Positions 8,983 through 18,388 are shown, counted from the stretch's first letter. The stretch: 64,000 bases of DNA from Rhodanobacter sp. Soil772 (GCF_001428385.1 NZ_LMSK01000001.1:1016803-1080802), one strand, 5' to 3'. Program-made: numbers and translations. Notes: generated from the sequence alone by a model not told the origin.

Positions 8983-11307
8983 TCAATGCAGGCTGGCGTA
9001 TTCGCGCCGGGCCTGTACCAGCACGGGAATATCGGGATCGGCGTTCTTCCACAGCATGAAGAAATCCCGATAGGCAGCTCGTGCCCGCACGGGATTTCCC
9101 TGCATGGCGTAGACGCGTGCCAGTTGCAATCGTGCCAGCGCGCCGATCGGGTCGGTTACCACCACCCCCGGATGCGCAAGCACCTTGCGGAACTCCGCCG
9201 CGGCCTCCACGGCGCGGTGCGACGCCAGTTGCGCTTCTCCGCGCAGGTACACCGTGTAGAGCGCGCCAAATGACCCATGCATGCTGCTGCGAGGCGTACC
9301 CAGATCGTACGGCGCGGCCATCTGCAGGATATCGATGGCCCGCTCCGGCGCATGCTCATTCAAGGCAAGCCGTGCGCGCAGCGCCGGCAGATAGCTGAAG
9401 TTGACCGAGGTGTCCTGCGGAAACCGCGACACCAGATCGTCCGCCAGTTTGCCGGCCTGCGCGGAATCGCCGGCAAGTGCCAGCGCGAATGCCGCGCCGA
9501 ATTCGACATGGCGGTCGTCCGAGAGCGTCAGCGCCGTCTCGGCTTGGCGCCGCGCCTCAGCCGCATGACCGTACAGCCCTTCGCGCAATGCCGCACCCGC
9601 CGCAAACAGGGCCGCCTGTTCCTGCTGTGAAGACTGCAACGACAATGCTCCGGCCTGGACCGACGCAGCGCGCGCGTCCTGCAACTTCCCCACGTATGCC
9701 AAGGCGAGCGACCGGTGATAGGCGATGCCGCCTTGCACTTCGCCATCGTCCAGTGCGGCCGCCACCTGGCGCTGCATGCCGTCGCTGTCAGAGCGCAGGA
9801 AAGCAAGGTCGTAACGCTGCAACGCGAAGTCGGGCGTGGCCAATTTACGCGCGGCGGCCGAATCCAGCGTTCTTCCCGCGGCGCCCGGATCGCCCTGGTA
9901 CTGCTGGGCGTAAGCGAGGATCTGATAGCCGATGACGAAATCGGGATCGAGGCCAAGCGCCATGCGCGCCTGCTCGACGGCTGCGCGGTAGTTGCCCTGC
10001 ACCGGAAGCACGATGCCTGCGAGAAAGGCATGCGGCCCCGCTGCGCGCGGGTAGGTGCTCGCCCAGGATTCGCAAACCGCCTGCGCGGCCTGCAGGTTGC
10101 CGGTCACCTGGAGCTGGTACGACGCATCGATGAAGAACTTCTCCGCATCGCTGGCGCGCCCGCGCAATCGCCACGCCCGCTCGGTGCTTTGTGCGGCGAG
10201 CACGAAATCGCCCAGGTCGCCATACATGCGCCCCAGCATCGCGTGGGCCATGGCGAACTGCGGATCGATCTCGACCGCGCGCCTGAACAAGGGCAGCGCC
10301 GCCGCGGAACCGGCCGCAGCGTGCACGCGCGATGCGGTGCTGTAGGCCTTCAACGCGTCCAGTGACGTCGTGGTCGCTTCCGCCAGGGGCACGTTGTGCC
10401 GGGCGATCGTGGGCAGCGACTCCCCTACGCGGTGGCGAAACCTGGCGGCCATTTCGTCCAGCGCCTGCAGTACGTCTTCGCGCCTGCCCGCCTGCGCCTG
10501 TTCCTCGTCGAGCACATCGCCGCTGCGGCAGTCGCGCGCGCGCAACCCCAGCACGTACTGGCTGCCGAGTTTGGCAATCGAGCCATCCAGCACCAGCGCG
10601 CTGTCGGTGCGCTCGCAGATTTCGCGGGCAAGCTCGGGGGTGAGCGAGGCGCCGGCCGGACGCCCCATCTGCTGTAGCGTCTGCTGGATTCGATCCTGCG
10701 AAATCAGGCTCAACAGCGGCGACTGCTGCAACTGCACCGCAAGCCCCTGCCGCAGCGTGTCATCGAACACCGGGTCGCCCGTGGCATTGACGAAATCGGC
10801 AACCAGCACGGGATCTTCCGCGCGCAGCATCGACGCCGACCGACCCGACAGGAAATACATCGCGCCGGCCGCCAGCGCGAGTATGCCGCCGGCCACCAGC
10901 CATATCGCTGGTGATCCCAACCGTCGTCTGCGGGTCGCTGGCGTCGGCGCGACGGCAACGTCTTCCGCGACCTCGCGCGCGATCACCCGCACCGGCGCCG
11001 CAAAGCGATAGCCGCGGCCGGGCAACGTCACGATGTAGCGCTGCTCCCCGCGCGTGTCGCCGAGCACCTTGCGCAGCATGAAGACGCTCTGGCTGAGATT
11101 GGCTTCCTCGACCACGGTCGTCGGCCAGACCGTCCGCATCAATTCGTCCTTGGAAACCACTTCGCGGCTGCGCCGAACCAGCACCAACAGCACTTCCAGC
11201 ACCTTGGGCGTCACCGCCACGGCACGGCCATCGCGCAACAGCAGTTGCTGATCGGGATCGATCCGGAACGGCCCGAACTCGTAGAGGGTTTTCGGTGCGG
11301 TTTCCAT
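8983..11307 (-). CDS. Membrane-anchored winged-helix regulator with TPR C-terminal region (CadC-like layout)
   Basis: This 774-residue protein has an OmpR/PhoB-type winged-helix DNA-binding domain at residues 7-108 (YEFGPFRIDPDQ at its start, then the recognition region EEANLSQSVFMLRKVLGD and wing YIVTLPGRGYRF). A basic stretch and one transmembrane helix follow (133-154, IWLVAGGILALAAGAMYFL). The long remainder is built of helical repeats consistent with TPRs in the periplasm. This is the CadC/ToxR topology, in which a membrane sensor binds DNA directly. The start at 11307 has TGGAG just upstream; a longer frame to 11427 adds no recognisable domain. It is divergent from the HAF-repeat gene, its likely target. 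Confidence 0.85.
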   Translation of the reverse strand: METAPKTLYEFGPFRIDPDQQLLLRDGRAVAVTPKVLEVLLVLVRRSREVVSKDELMRTVWPTTVVEEANLSQSVFMLRKVLGDTRGEQRYIVTLPGRGYRFAAPVRVIAREVAEDVAVAPTPATRRRRLGSPAIWLVAGGILALAAGAMYFLSGRSASMLRAEDPVLVADFVNATGDPVFDDTLRQGLAVQLQQSPLLSLISQDRIQQTLQQMGRPAGASLTPELAREICERTDSALVLDGSIAKLGSQYVLGLRARDCRSGDVLDEEQAQAGRREDVLQALDEMAARFRHRVGESLPTIARHNVPLAEATTTSLDALKAYSTASRVHAAAGSAAALPLFRRAVEIDPQFAMAHAMLGRMYGDLGDFVLAAQSTERAWRLRGRASDAEKFFIDASYQLQVTGNLQAAQAVCESWASTYPRAAGPHAFLAGIVLPVQGNYRAAVEQARMALGLDPDFVIGYQILAYAQQYQGDPGAAGRTLDSAAARKLATPDFALQRYDLAFLRSDSDGMQRQVAAALDDGEVQGGIAYHRSLALAYVGKLQDARAASVQAGALSLQSSQQEQAALFAAGAALREGLYGHAAEARRQAETALTLSDDRHVEFGAAFALALAGDSAQAGKLADDLVSRFPQDTSVNFSYLPALRARLALNEHAPERAIDILQMAAPYDLGTPRSSMHGSFGALYTVYLRGEAQLASHRAVEAAAEFRKVLAHPGVVVTDPIGALARLQLARVYAMQGNPVRARAAYRDFFMLWKNADPDIPVLVQARREYASLH

Positions 11308-11374
11308 GCGGACTCCACGCGGACGGCGCTCGTCGCCGGCACCCTTGATCATCGCCGGCGCCAATGTAGCACCG

Positions 11375-11416
11375 CCCCGCCATGGCGGGGTCTTGAAGAA
11401 ATTTGAGCAGATTTGA
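11375..11416. promoter_or_regulatory. Candidate operator: 16-bp palindrome plus direct repeats
   Basis: The 221-base gap between the regulator and the HAF gene contains the perfect palindrome CCCCGCCATGGCGGGG (11375-11390). Ten bases on are two ATTTGA copies exactly 10 bases apart (11401-11406 and 11411-11416), a spacing typical of winged-helix OmpR-family sites. The link to the adjacent regulator is inferred. Confidence 0.4.
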
Positions 11417-11528
11417 ACTGGCTCCAAGGACTTTTGAAGCTGCCACCGACCAACCTCGCAGCACGTCCGGCCGAGTGGCCGGTCCGCCGCACGCTGTCGG
11501 CGTGAACAGCGACCACGGGAGAAAACCC

Positions 11529-12821
11529 ATGCAACGCATACATTCGCTCTCTCTACGGCGCCGCCTGCTCGTCATGGCGATGGCCTTCGGCGCTTTCGGA
11601 GCGGCGGCGCAGGCCGCTCCGAGCCCACCGACACCTCATTACACCATCACGGACCTGGGCACCCTGGGCGGAACCTTCAGCCTCGCCTACGGGATCAACA
11701 GCCGCGGTCAGATCTCCGGCTTCTCCACCTTGGCGGGCGACACGGTCGAGCACTCGTTCGTGCGGAAATCCAGCCGAATGATCGACCTCGGCGCACTGGG
11801 CGGCCCGCACAGCCAGTCCCTGGCAGGCATCAACGAACTCGGCATGGCGACCGGCGCAGCCGAACTGGACACACCCGATCCCAGCGGCGAGGATTTCTGC
11901 GGCTTCGGGACCCACCTGATCTGCCGGGGCTTCGTCTGGCGCGACGGCCTCATGCTGCCGCTGGATACCCTGGGCGGCCACAACAGCGCCGCCGCCATGG
12001 TGAACAATTTCGGCGTAGTCGCCGGGTACGCCGAGACCGCCGTGCCGGACGCGGCCTGCCCGCCACCGCAGGTCCTGCACTATCGCCCGGCGGTATGGGC
12101 AGGAACGAAGGCGCTCACGCTTCCCCTGTACCAGGGAGACACCGAAGGCGCGGCGTTCTGGCTCAACGATCTGGGTGAGAGCGTGGGCGCATCCGGCGTG
12201 TGTGCGACCTTCGACGCGCGCTACTCGATGCCATTCCGGCCCGACCACGCGCTGTTGTGGCGGCTCGGGCGGGCTATCGACCTCGGCAATCTGGGCGGAA
12301 AGTTCAACAACGCGGCCTTTGGCATCAACGAACACTCCGAAGTCGTAGGTGCGTCCGAGCTGGCGGGCGATACGCCGACCAGCGGCTTCCAGCATGCCTT
12401 TCTGTGGCGCCGCGGCGTGATGACCGATCTGGGTACGCTGCCTGGCGACCAGCAAAGCGCTGCGATCGGTATCAACAACTACGCCCAGGCGACCGGCGTT
12501 TCGGTGGACGCCCAAGGCGACACCACCGGCTTCCTCTGGCAGCACGGCAGGATGTACAACCTCAACGACCTGATCCCGGCCGATTCCGGCATGTACATCC
12601 TGGATGGCTTCGGGATCAACGACCACGGACAGGTCGTGGGGCTTGCCGTGCAACTGGTCACCGGCGAGGTGCACGGCTTCCTGGCGAACCTCGATAACGG
12701 CGGCAGTACAGCCGTCCAGGTCCGTGCGCACCAGGCAAAACCCATGTTGTCGGCGCAAGCCCGTCGGCAGATCGGGGTTTGGGTGCACGCCAAGCGTATC
12801 GGCGTGCGTCTGGCAAAGTGA
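11529..12821 (+). CDS. Secreted HAF-repeat protein
   Basis: This 430-residue exported protein is built of HAF repeats, which are about 40-50 residues each and of unknown function, probably a beta-propeller-like extracellular structure. A signal peptide ends around AAAQAA. At least five units of the type DLGTLGGTFSLAYGINSRGQ are visible, each with a hydrophobic HAFLWR or GFVWRDG strand followed by DLGxLxG and a GIN segment. The ATG at 11529 follows GGGAGAAAACCC, a good ribosome site. It is divergent from the winged-helix/TPR regulator. No enzymatic motif is visible; the C-terminal about 50 residues fall outside the repeats. Confidence 0.82.
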   Translation: MQRIHSLSLRRRLLVMAMAFGAFGAAAQAAPSPPTPHYTITDLGTLGGTFSLAYGINSRGQISGFSTLAGDTVEHSFVRKSSRMIDLGALGGPHSQSLAGINELGMATGAAELDTPDPSGEDFCGFGTHLICRGFVWRDGLMLPLDTLGGHNSAAAMVNNFGVVAGYAETAVPDAACPPPQVLHYRPAVWAGTKALTLPLYQGDTEGAAFWLNDLGESVGASGVCATFDARYSMPFRPDHALLWRLGRAIDLGNLGGKFNNAAFGINEHSEVVGASELAGDTPTSGFQHAFLWRRGVMTDLGTLPGDQQSAAIGINNYAQATGVSVDAQGDTTGFLWQHGRMYNLNDLIPADSGMYILDGFGINDHGQVVGLAVQLVTGEVHGFLANLDNGGSTAVQVRAHQAKPMLSAQARRQIGVWVHAKRIGVRLAK

Positions 12822-12908
12822 CGCGGATTCGCACCGGGCCATGCTCGGTGAGCGCGAGCGGCCTGCTTTCCATATCTCGCTGGATGCAAGTCGCGTAGCC
12901 CAGCCATC

Positions 12909-12944
12909 ATTCTGCCCCGTACCGCGCAGCGATCGGGGCAGAAT
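12909..12944. terminator. Strong hairpin just before the greB fragment
   Basis: ATTCTGCCCCG (12909-12919) and CGGGGCAGAAT (12934-12944) form a perfect 11-bp stem with a 14-base loop. No T-run follows, so it may be a terminator of the HAF gene or a junction structure; it ends 15 bases before the truncated greB copy. Confidence 0.45.
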
Positions 12945-12959
12945 CCGAGCGATGTCGAC

Positions 12960-13184
12960 ATGGTGTTCTTCGGCGCCCGCATCGAGCTGGAGAACGTGGA
13001 CACCGGCGAGATCCACCACTACCGCATCGTCGGCCCCGACGAGACCGACGCGAAACGCGGCTGGATCAGCATCGATTCGCCACTGGCCCGCGCCGTCTTG
13101 AAGAGGCGCGTCGACGACGAGTTCCTGGCCGAACTACCGGGCGGCCCTGCGGAGTTTGCGCTGCTCGCGGTGGATTACGACTAG
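12960..13184 (+). pseudogene. greB: Truncated duplicate of greB (C-terminal domain only)
   Basis: This 74-codon frame repeats residues 93-166 of GreB, from [12 protein letters not shown] to ALLAVDYD. By my count the 225 bases differ from 8593-8817 at 9 positions (96% identity). Only two codons change the protein (Ala to Val, Arg to His), and the stop is TAG in both. The catalytic coiled coil is missing, so it cannot work as GreB. Homology begins abruptly at CATGGTGTTC and there is no evident ribosome site. It is most likely a remnant of a duplication or of an insertion at the greB 3' end. Confidence 0.85.
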
Positions 13185-13366
13185 GCCACCCGCAGCCCGC
13201 ACGCACGCCGTTGCGCCGGCATTGCCGGCGGCATCCGGCAGGTGTAGCGTGCACCGGAATTCCCTCCACTCCGAACGATATTCCGCCCCACTGGAACGCG
13301 TTGCCGGCGCTTTCCGGTCGCCCTTGGGCCGGCATGACGGGCACGAAAGTGCCATGAGAGGGTTTT

Positions 13367-13798
13367 ATGTACCGTGTACTCAGCAAATGCGTGCTGCTCG
13401 GCTTCGTGCTGGCCGCGCCCGCCGCGATGGCGCAGAACCGGACGCCGACGCAGGAACCCGGCCACGCGATGATCTCGCTCTATCGGGTCGCTCCCGGCAA
13501 GCAGGCCGATTTCCTCAAATGGATGGCCGCGCGGGATACCATCGATCAGCAGCTCGGCCTGCCGCGGGCGCAGTGGTACGCGCACCTGGACGGCGACTCT
13601 TGGGACTACATCGCCATCGCACCCGACCTGACCGACGCGCAGCAGAAGAAGGTGGACGCCGCCGCGCACGCCAAGGGCCTCGCCACGGGACCGAAGGCGT
13701 CGATCGAGTTCCGCGAATTCATCGCGTCGCACACCGACACGCTGAGCTCCGGGCCGATGACGGCCAGCGAGTTGTCGTCCATGGTGGGCAATCCCTGA
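13367..13798 (+). CDS. Secreted hypothetical protein, possible dimeric alpha/beta-barrel fold
   Basis: This 143-residue protein has a clean signal peptide (MYRVLSKCVLLGFVLAAPAA, cleavage near MAQ). The mature part begins with a strand-like segment AMISLYRVAPGKQADFLKWM, which resembles the opening of antibiotic-biosynthesis-monooxygenase or EthD-type ferredoxin-like folds. No catalytic motif is clear. The ATG at 13367 is preceded by GAGAGGG. It stands alone between the greB remnant and a convergent PhnD-like gene. Function is unknown; a periplasmic location is likely. Confidence 0.65.
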   Translation: MYRVLSKCVLLGFVLAAPAAMAQNRTPTQEPGHAMISLYRVAPGKQADFLKWMAARDTIDQQLGLPRAQWYAHLDGDSWDYIAIAPDLTDAQQKKVDAAAHAKGLATGPKASIEFREFIASHTDTLSSGPMTASELSSMVGNP

Positions 13799-13866
13799 AC
13801 GATGCCTGCGGGGCGGACGGCAGTGGCCTCCGCCCCGCACTTCGGCTCCCTGCGCGCCCTGGCAAC

Positions 13867-14913
13867 CTAGTGCGGCTGCAGCTGCCGCACGGCGCGCCGA
13901 TGGTCGCCCTCGATCTGTTCCAGCCGGGCCTGTCGCGCCTGCGGCGTGACCCACTGGCCGTGCTCGGCCTGCTGCCGCAGCAGCGTGTACTGCATGTCCA
14001 CGAAGGGTTCCAGCACGTAATTGTCCTCCGGCGCGAACCCGCCGAGGTCGGGGATGCGGGCCAGCTTCGCTCGCTCGCGCGCACCGTTTTCGCCGTGAGC
14101 CTTGCCGTAGCCGAGCAGGAACGCGGTCAGCTTCCGGCGCAGCGATGCGGGCATGCCGTCGCGGATCACCAGCACCCCGGAAGGAATCAGCGACGAGCGC
14201 CAGATCACCCGGAGCTGCTCCGCTTCGCGCGGAAAGTTGCGACGGAACAGGTCCATATCCGGATTGTTGCTGCTGGCCACGTCCGCGTCGCGGTTGACCA
14301 CTGCCAGCAGGTTGCTCTGATGGTCGCCCACCCGCACGCTGCCGAAGAACGTGTCGGAATTGAGGCCGTGCGGTGCGAATACATAGGCCTCCGGCGCAAT
14401 GTAACCGGTGACCGACAGAAGCTCGCTGCGGGCATAACGCCAACCGCTGCCGGGCGTCAGCAGGTCGTCGAGATGGCGGATGGTGCTGTCGCCGCGCACC
14501 ACCAGCATGGCCACGTTGCCCCTGGCGCCGTCGCTGCGCACGAACTGGGCGAATACCTGCATGTGCTGGTGCGTCACCGCCTCGACCGCCAGCTTGCCGG
14601 AGAGGAAGGCGATGTCCACCCGCTGCGCGTCGATCGCATTGGAAAGACTGGCGTAGCTGCCCACCGATACCGTGGCCACCGGGCGCCCCAGTCGCTTCTG
14701 CAGGTCGTCCAGCAGCGGGCGCCACTGCTCCAGCGATTCGGCCGCACTGCCGATCGGCAGGATGCCGAAGCGGACTGGCGTTGCCTGGCCGGACCCTTTG
14801 CTTTCCGCCACCGCACTGCCGGCGCACAGCAATGCCGCCGACAGCCCCGCGGCGATCACCGCCAGGCAACGATTGCGATGTCCATGGCGCCACCGAGACC
14901 TTGCGATGTCCAA
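13867..14913 (-). CDS. PhnD-like phosphate/phosphonate substrate-binding protein
   Basis: This 348-residue periplasmic protein has the PhnD/PtxB fold pattern: a signal peptide ending near AGSAVAES, then VRFGILPIGSAAES, the region LSNAIDAQRVDIAFLSG and the later GDHQSNLLAVVNRDADVAS segment. Family members bind phosphate, phosphite or phosphonates for ABC import, though many orphan members act as sensors. No permease or ATPase gene is nearby. The only in-frame start that includes the whole signal peptide is TTG (14911-14913). It is convergent with 13367-13798 and separated by 78 bases from DUF3025 upstream. Confidence 0.78.
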   Translation of the reverse strand: MDIARSRWRHGHRNRCLAVIAAGLSAALLCAGSAVAESKGSGQATPVRFGILPIGSAAESLEQWRPLLDDLQKRLGRPVATVSVGSYASLSNAIDAQRVDIAFLSGKLAVEAVTHQHMQVFAQFVRSDGARGNVAMLVVRGDSTIRHLDDLLTPGSGWRYARSELLSVTGYIAPEAYVFAPHGLNSDTFFGSVRVGDHQSNLLAVVNRDADVASSNNPDMDLFRRNFPREAEQLRVIWRSSLIPSGVLVIRDGMPASLRRKLTAFLLGYGKAHGENGARERAKLARIPDLGGFAPEDNYVLEPFVDMQYTLLRQQAEHGQWVTPQARQARLEQIEGDHRRAVRQLQPH

Positions 14914-14991
14914 TGCCCGTACCCCCTGACCTGCGCCGATGTCACGTATATAGTCGTGATCGCCGGTCGGGGCAAGGTCCGGCCTGTCCGC

Positions 14992-15795
14992 TCAGAAAGC
15001 CGGGGATGGCGGCGGGTATTCACGCCCGGCGCGGCGTGGCTGGTAGCAGACGGCACGGCGGTGAAAGGCCTCGTCGGCGTTGTCGGGATGCCAGCCTGGA
15101 ATGCCCGACAACGGCAACGGGCGCAGTTCCAGTGGATCGAGCAGCACGCGGCCTGCATTGATCGCGGCGGCACAGCGCGCCGGCAGGTCGGCACCGCCGC
15201 CTGTCTGGAACACCAGCGCCTTGCCCACCAGCAGCTTGCCCGGATTCAGCGCCAACTCCAGCAGGGCATGGCCAAACAGTTCCAACTGGATCGAGCCGTC
15301 CAGCCACGCCTGCCGCCGACGCCAGAACAGCCCATGCCAGTCGTGCGCATCCCACAGCGCCAGCAGCGCGGGGTCGCGTATGCCGACGATCACGCCGGCC
15401 TCGTCGAAGTGGGTCAGTGCGTACTGCGCGCGCGAACGCAGCTTCGGCCCCATGTGGGCAATCTCGTCCATCTGGCGCCGGTTCAGCGCCTGCTTCAACG
15501 CCGGATGGCGCAGCCATGCCAGCGCATTCAGCAGGTCGTGCCAGTTGTCTGCGCGGGTGGCGATCTGGCCGCAGTCGGCAATGCGCTGCTCGTAGTGCCG
15601 GCCATCGGCCAGCAGGGCCGGCGTCTGCGCCACGAAGCGCTGGGTCATGCCTGCGGGCAGGCGGCGGTTGAGCTCGTCGATCGACGGCCACGCCGTGCCT
15701 TCGAGCAGGTCGGCGTACTCGCGCCACGCCGCCAGCGGCGGCCGGCCGAACACCATCGGGTCGACCGTACCGCGGGCCGGCGCGACGTAGCGCAT
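14992..15795 (-). CDS. DUF3025 family protein
   Basis: This 267-residue protein matches my recollection of the DUF3025 family, which is widespread in beta- and gammaproteobacteria and has no assigned function. Typical features are FGRPPLAAWREYADLL, then LLADGRHYEQRIAD, the block NWHDLLNALAWLRHPALK and the motif FDEAGVIVGIRDPALL. It has no signal peptide. Its ATG is 6 bases downstream of the rimO stop, so it is probably translated from a rimO transcript. Confidence 0.78.
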   Translation of the reverse strand: MRYVAPARGTVDPMVFGRPPLAAWREYADLLEGTAWPSIDELNRRLPAGMTQRFVAQTPALLADGRHYEQRIADCGQIATRADNWHDLLNALAWLRHPALKQALNRRQMDEIAHMGPKLRSRAQYALTHFDEAGVIVGIRDPALLALWDAHDWHGLFWRRRQAWLDGSIQLELFGHALLELALNPGKLLVGKALVFQTGGGADLPARCAAAINAGRVLLDPLELRPLPLSGIPGWHPDNADEAFHRRAVCYQPRRAGREYPPPSPAF

Positions 15796-15801
15796 GGACG
15801 C

Positions 15802-17154
15802 CTACACCACCTTGAGCTGCGGATGGGCCAGCCGCGCGTGCAGGTCGTGCTCGCTGGCGGATTCGACCACCACCTCGACGAACTGGCCCGGCTTCAGCGA
15901 CTGGCCGTCGGCGATCAGCACGCTGCCGTCGATCTCCGGCGCATCGGCGGCCGAACGCGCCACCGCGCCGTCGGCACCGGCCTCGTCGACCAGCACCTTG
16001 ATCGTGCGGCCGATCTTGCGCTGCAGTTTCGCGGCGGAGATTTCCGCCTGCACCGCCATGAACTGTTCGAGGCGGTCTTCCTTCAGCTCCTCGGAGACCG
16101 GATCGGGCAGCTCGTTCGCCTTGGCGCCGTCCACCGGCGAATAGGCAAACGCGCCGACGCGATCGAGCTCGGCCTCGCGCAGGAAATCCAGCAGTTCCTC
16201 GAACTCCGCATCGGTCTCGCCGGGGAAGCCGACGATGAAGGTGCTGCGGATGGTCAGGTCCGGCACTTGAGCACGCCAGTTCTGGATGCGCTCCAGCGTC
16301 TTGTCGATGTTGCCCGGCCGCTTCATCAGCTTGAGGATGCGCGGGCTGGCGTGCTGGAACGGGATGTCGAGGTACGGCAGCAGCTTGGGCATGCCGTTGT
16401 GGGTCTGGGCCATCAGCGGCATCACCTCGTCCACGTGCGGGTACGGGTAGACGTAGTGCAACCGCGTCCACACGCCGAGTTCGGACAGGCCTTCGCACAG
16501 CTCGGTCATGCGCGTGCGGTACGCCTTGCCACGCCACTCGCGTTCGGCATATTTCAGGTCGACGCCGTAGGCACTGGTGTCCTGCGAGATCACCAGCAGC
16601 TCCTTTACGCCACCCTTGACCAGCTTCTCGGCCTCGACCAGCACCTCGTCGACCGGGCGCGACACCAGGTTGCCGCGCATCGACGGGATGATGCAGAAGC
16701 TGCAGCGATGATTGCAGCCTTCGGAAATCTTCAGGTAGGCGTAGTGCTTCGGAGTCAGCTTCACGCCCGTGTCCGGCACGATGTCCAGGAAACGGTTGCG
16801 CTGCGGCGGCAGCGCGGCGTGCACCGCACTCATCACGCTGGCGTAGTCCTGCGGGCCGCTGATCGACAGCACGTCCGGATACGCCTCGCGGATCAGCGCC
16901 TCGCGCTTGCCCAAGCAGCCGGTGACGATCACCTTGCCGTTCTCGTGCAGCGCGGTGCCGATCGAGTCCAGCGATTCCTGCACCGCCGCGTCGATGAAGC
17001 CGCAGGTGTTCACCACCACGGCATCGGCCGCGCCGTAGCTGGGCACGATCTCGTAGCCCTCGACCTTGAGCTGGGTGAGGATACGCTCGGAGTCGACCAG
17101 CGCCTTGGGGCAGCCGAGGCTGACGAAGCCGATCTTGTGTGCGGTCTGGGACAT
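15802..17154 (-). CDS. rimO: Ribosomal protein uS12 methylthiotransferase RimO
   Basis: RimO is a radical-SAM enzyme that adds a methylthio group to the conserved aspartate of ribosomal protein S12. The 450-residue protein has the three N-terminal cluster cysteines Cys15, Cys51 and Cys80. The radical-SAM CxxxCxxC is GCNHRCSFC (Cys147, 151, 154), and a C-terminal TRAM domain ends the protein. The segment [13 protein letters not shown] favours RimO over MiaB. The ATG at 17154 matches the usual N-terminus ([17 protein letters not shown]); the frame is open far upstream, but that part overlaps the divergent hydrolase gene and is not coding. Confidence 0.96.
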   Translation of the reverse strand: MSQTAHKIGFVSLGCPKALVDSERILTQLKVEGYEIVPSYGAADAVVVNTCGFIDAAVQESLDSIGTALHENGKVIVTGCLGKREALIREAYPDVLSISGPQDYASVMSAVHAALPPQRNRFLDIVPDTGVKLTPKHYAYLKISEGCNHRCSFCIIPSMRGNLVSRPVDEVLVEAEKLVKGGVKELLVISQDTSAYGVDLKYAEREWRGKAYRTRMTELCEGLSELGVWTRLHYVYPYPHVDEVMPLMAQTHNGMPKLLPYLDIPFQHASPRILKLMKRPGNIDKTLERIQNWRAQVPDLTIRSTFIVGFPGETDAEFEELLDFLREAELDRVGAFAYSPVDGAKANELPDPVSEELKEDRLEQFMAVQAEISAAKLQRKIGRTIKVLVDEAGADGAVARSAADAPEIDGSVLIADGQSLKPGQFVEVVVESASEHDLHARLAHPQLKVV

Positions 17155-17259
17155 GGGGGGCGCTGCCGGGAACCTGCGAAGTAACCGCCGATTATACGGC
17201 AGTGCGGCCCGGCCACCGGCACGGCTAGACTTCACGCCATCCCCTCGCCGGAGCCAGCC

Positions 17260-17928
17260 ATGGGCCAGCACATCAACATTCCCACCACCCGCACCCAGTG
17301 CATCGGCGGCTACCTTGCCCAGCCGCAGGGCAAGCCGAAGGGCGGCATCGTGGTGATCCAGGAAATCTTCGGCGTCACCGCGCACATCCGCCACGTGGCC
17401 GACCGCTTCGCCGAATACGGCTATACCGCGATCGCGCCGGCGTTCTTCGATCACCTGGAAAGCGGCGTGGAACTGGGTTACGACCAGGTCGGTGCCAACA
17501 AGGGCAAGCAGCTGATCGCCGAGCTGGGACTGGAGCGCGCGCTCGAGGACGTCGCCAGCGCCGCCGAATCGATCGCCTCGGCCGGAAAGATCGGTACCGT
17601 CGGTTACTGCTGGGGCGGCACGGTGGCCTTGCTTGCCGCGCTGCGCCTGGGCCTGCCCTCGGTGAGTTATTACGGCGCGCGCAACCTGCCGTTCCTGCAC
17701 GAGACGCCGCAGGCGCCGGTGATGTTCCACTTCGGCGAGAAGGACCACAGCATCACGCCGGAGATGGTAGCGAAGCATCGCGAGGCGCTGCCGCAGATGG
17801 AAGTTTTCACCTACCCGGCCGACCACGCCTTCAACCGCGACGGCAGCGCCCCCTACGACGAAGCCAGCGCGAAGCTGGCGCTGCAGCGCACGCTGGCCTT
17901 CTTCGACCATCACCTGGCCGGCGCATGA
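17260..17928 (+). CDS. Dienelactone hydrolase family protein
   Basis: This 222-residue alpha/beta hydrolase has the dienelactone hydrolase signature with a cysteine nucleophile, GYCWGG (Cys117). The acid lies in [11 protein letters not shown] and the catalytic histidine is His189 in PADHAFNRD. Family members cleave dienelactones or related esters; the true substrate cannot be inferred here because no aromatic-degradation genes are nearby. The N-terminal lead-in [17 protein letters not shown] is typical. Its TGA overlaps the ATG of the HIT gene (ATGA, 17925-17928). Confidence 0.9.
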   Translation: MGQHINIPTTRTQCIGGYLAQPQGKPKGGIVVIQEIFGVTAHIRHVADRFAEYGYTAIAPAFFDHLESGVELGYDQVGANKGKQLIAELGLERALEDVASAAESIASAGKIGTVGYCWGGTVALLAALRLGLPSVSYYGARNLPFLHETPQAPVMFHFGEKDHSITPEMVAKHREALPQMEVFTYPADHAFNRDGSAPYDEASAKLALQRTLAFFDHHLAGA

Positions 17929-18353
17929 GCGAGGCCGGCTTCGCGCTCGATCCCCGACTCGCGGCGGATACCCGCCCGGTCGCTTCGCTGCCGCTGTGCG
18001 ACGTATTGCTGATGAACGATGCGCGCTACCCGTGGCTGATCCTGGTGCCGCGTCGCGCCGGCCTGGTCGAGATCGCCGACCTGCGCGACGACGAACAGGC
18101 CGCGCTGTGGCAGGAGGTGAATCGCGCCGCCGCCGCCCTGCGCGCCGTCGCCCCCTGCGACAAACTCAACCTCGGCGCACTGGGCAACATCGTGCGCCAG
18201 CTGCACGTACATGTGGTCGCGCGGGTCGAAGGCGATCCAGCGTGGCCGGGGCCGGTGTGGGGGAACGGCCAGGCCGTGGCCCGTGGCGACAACGAGGCAA
18301 GGGTCCTGACCGCAGCGCTGCAACGACAACTGGCCAACCCGGAGCGCACCTGA
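17925..18353 (+). CDS. HIT family protein
   Basis: This 142-residue protein is a histidine-triad nucleotide hydrolase or transferase relative. The triad region reads QLHVHVVAR with His94 and His96; His96 is the likely nucleophile, and the third histidine of the classic motif is replaced by valine. The N-terminal strand [12 protein letters not shown] and the pattern [13 protein letters not shown] support the family. It is translationally coupled to the dienelactone hydrolase gene by a 4-base overlap and is followed directly by a hairpin terminator. Confidence 0.85.
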   Translation: MSEAGFALDPRLAADTRPVASLPLCDVLLMNDARYPWLILVPRRAGLVEIADLRDDEQAALWQEVNRAAAALRAVAPCDKLNLGALGNIVRQLHVHVVARVEGDPAWPGPVWGNGQAVARGDNEARVLTAALQRQLANPERT

Positions 18354-18360
18354 CACCAAA

Positions 18361-18388
18361 AGGGCCCACGAATTTCTTCGCGGGCCCT
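18361..18388. terminator. Bidirectional hairpin terminator
   Basis: AGGGCCCACGAA and TTCGCGGGCCCT form a 12-bp stem with one mismatch and a TTTC loop. It sits between the convergent HIT and lipoprotein genes. On the minus strand four T residues follow the stem. Confidence 0.75.

Noticed and set aside
12822-13184. The truncated greB copy as a new small gene
   Set aside because: No ribosome site or promoter is visible and it lacks the catalytic coiled coil; a remnant is more likely.
13156-17184. A 1342-codon open frame on the plus strand
   Set aside because: It runs antisense to the PhnD-like, DUF3025 and rimO genes and has no recognisable domain; a shadow of codon bias.
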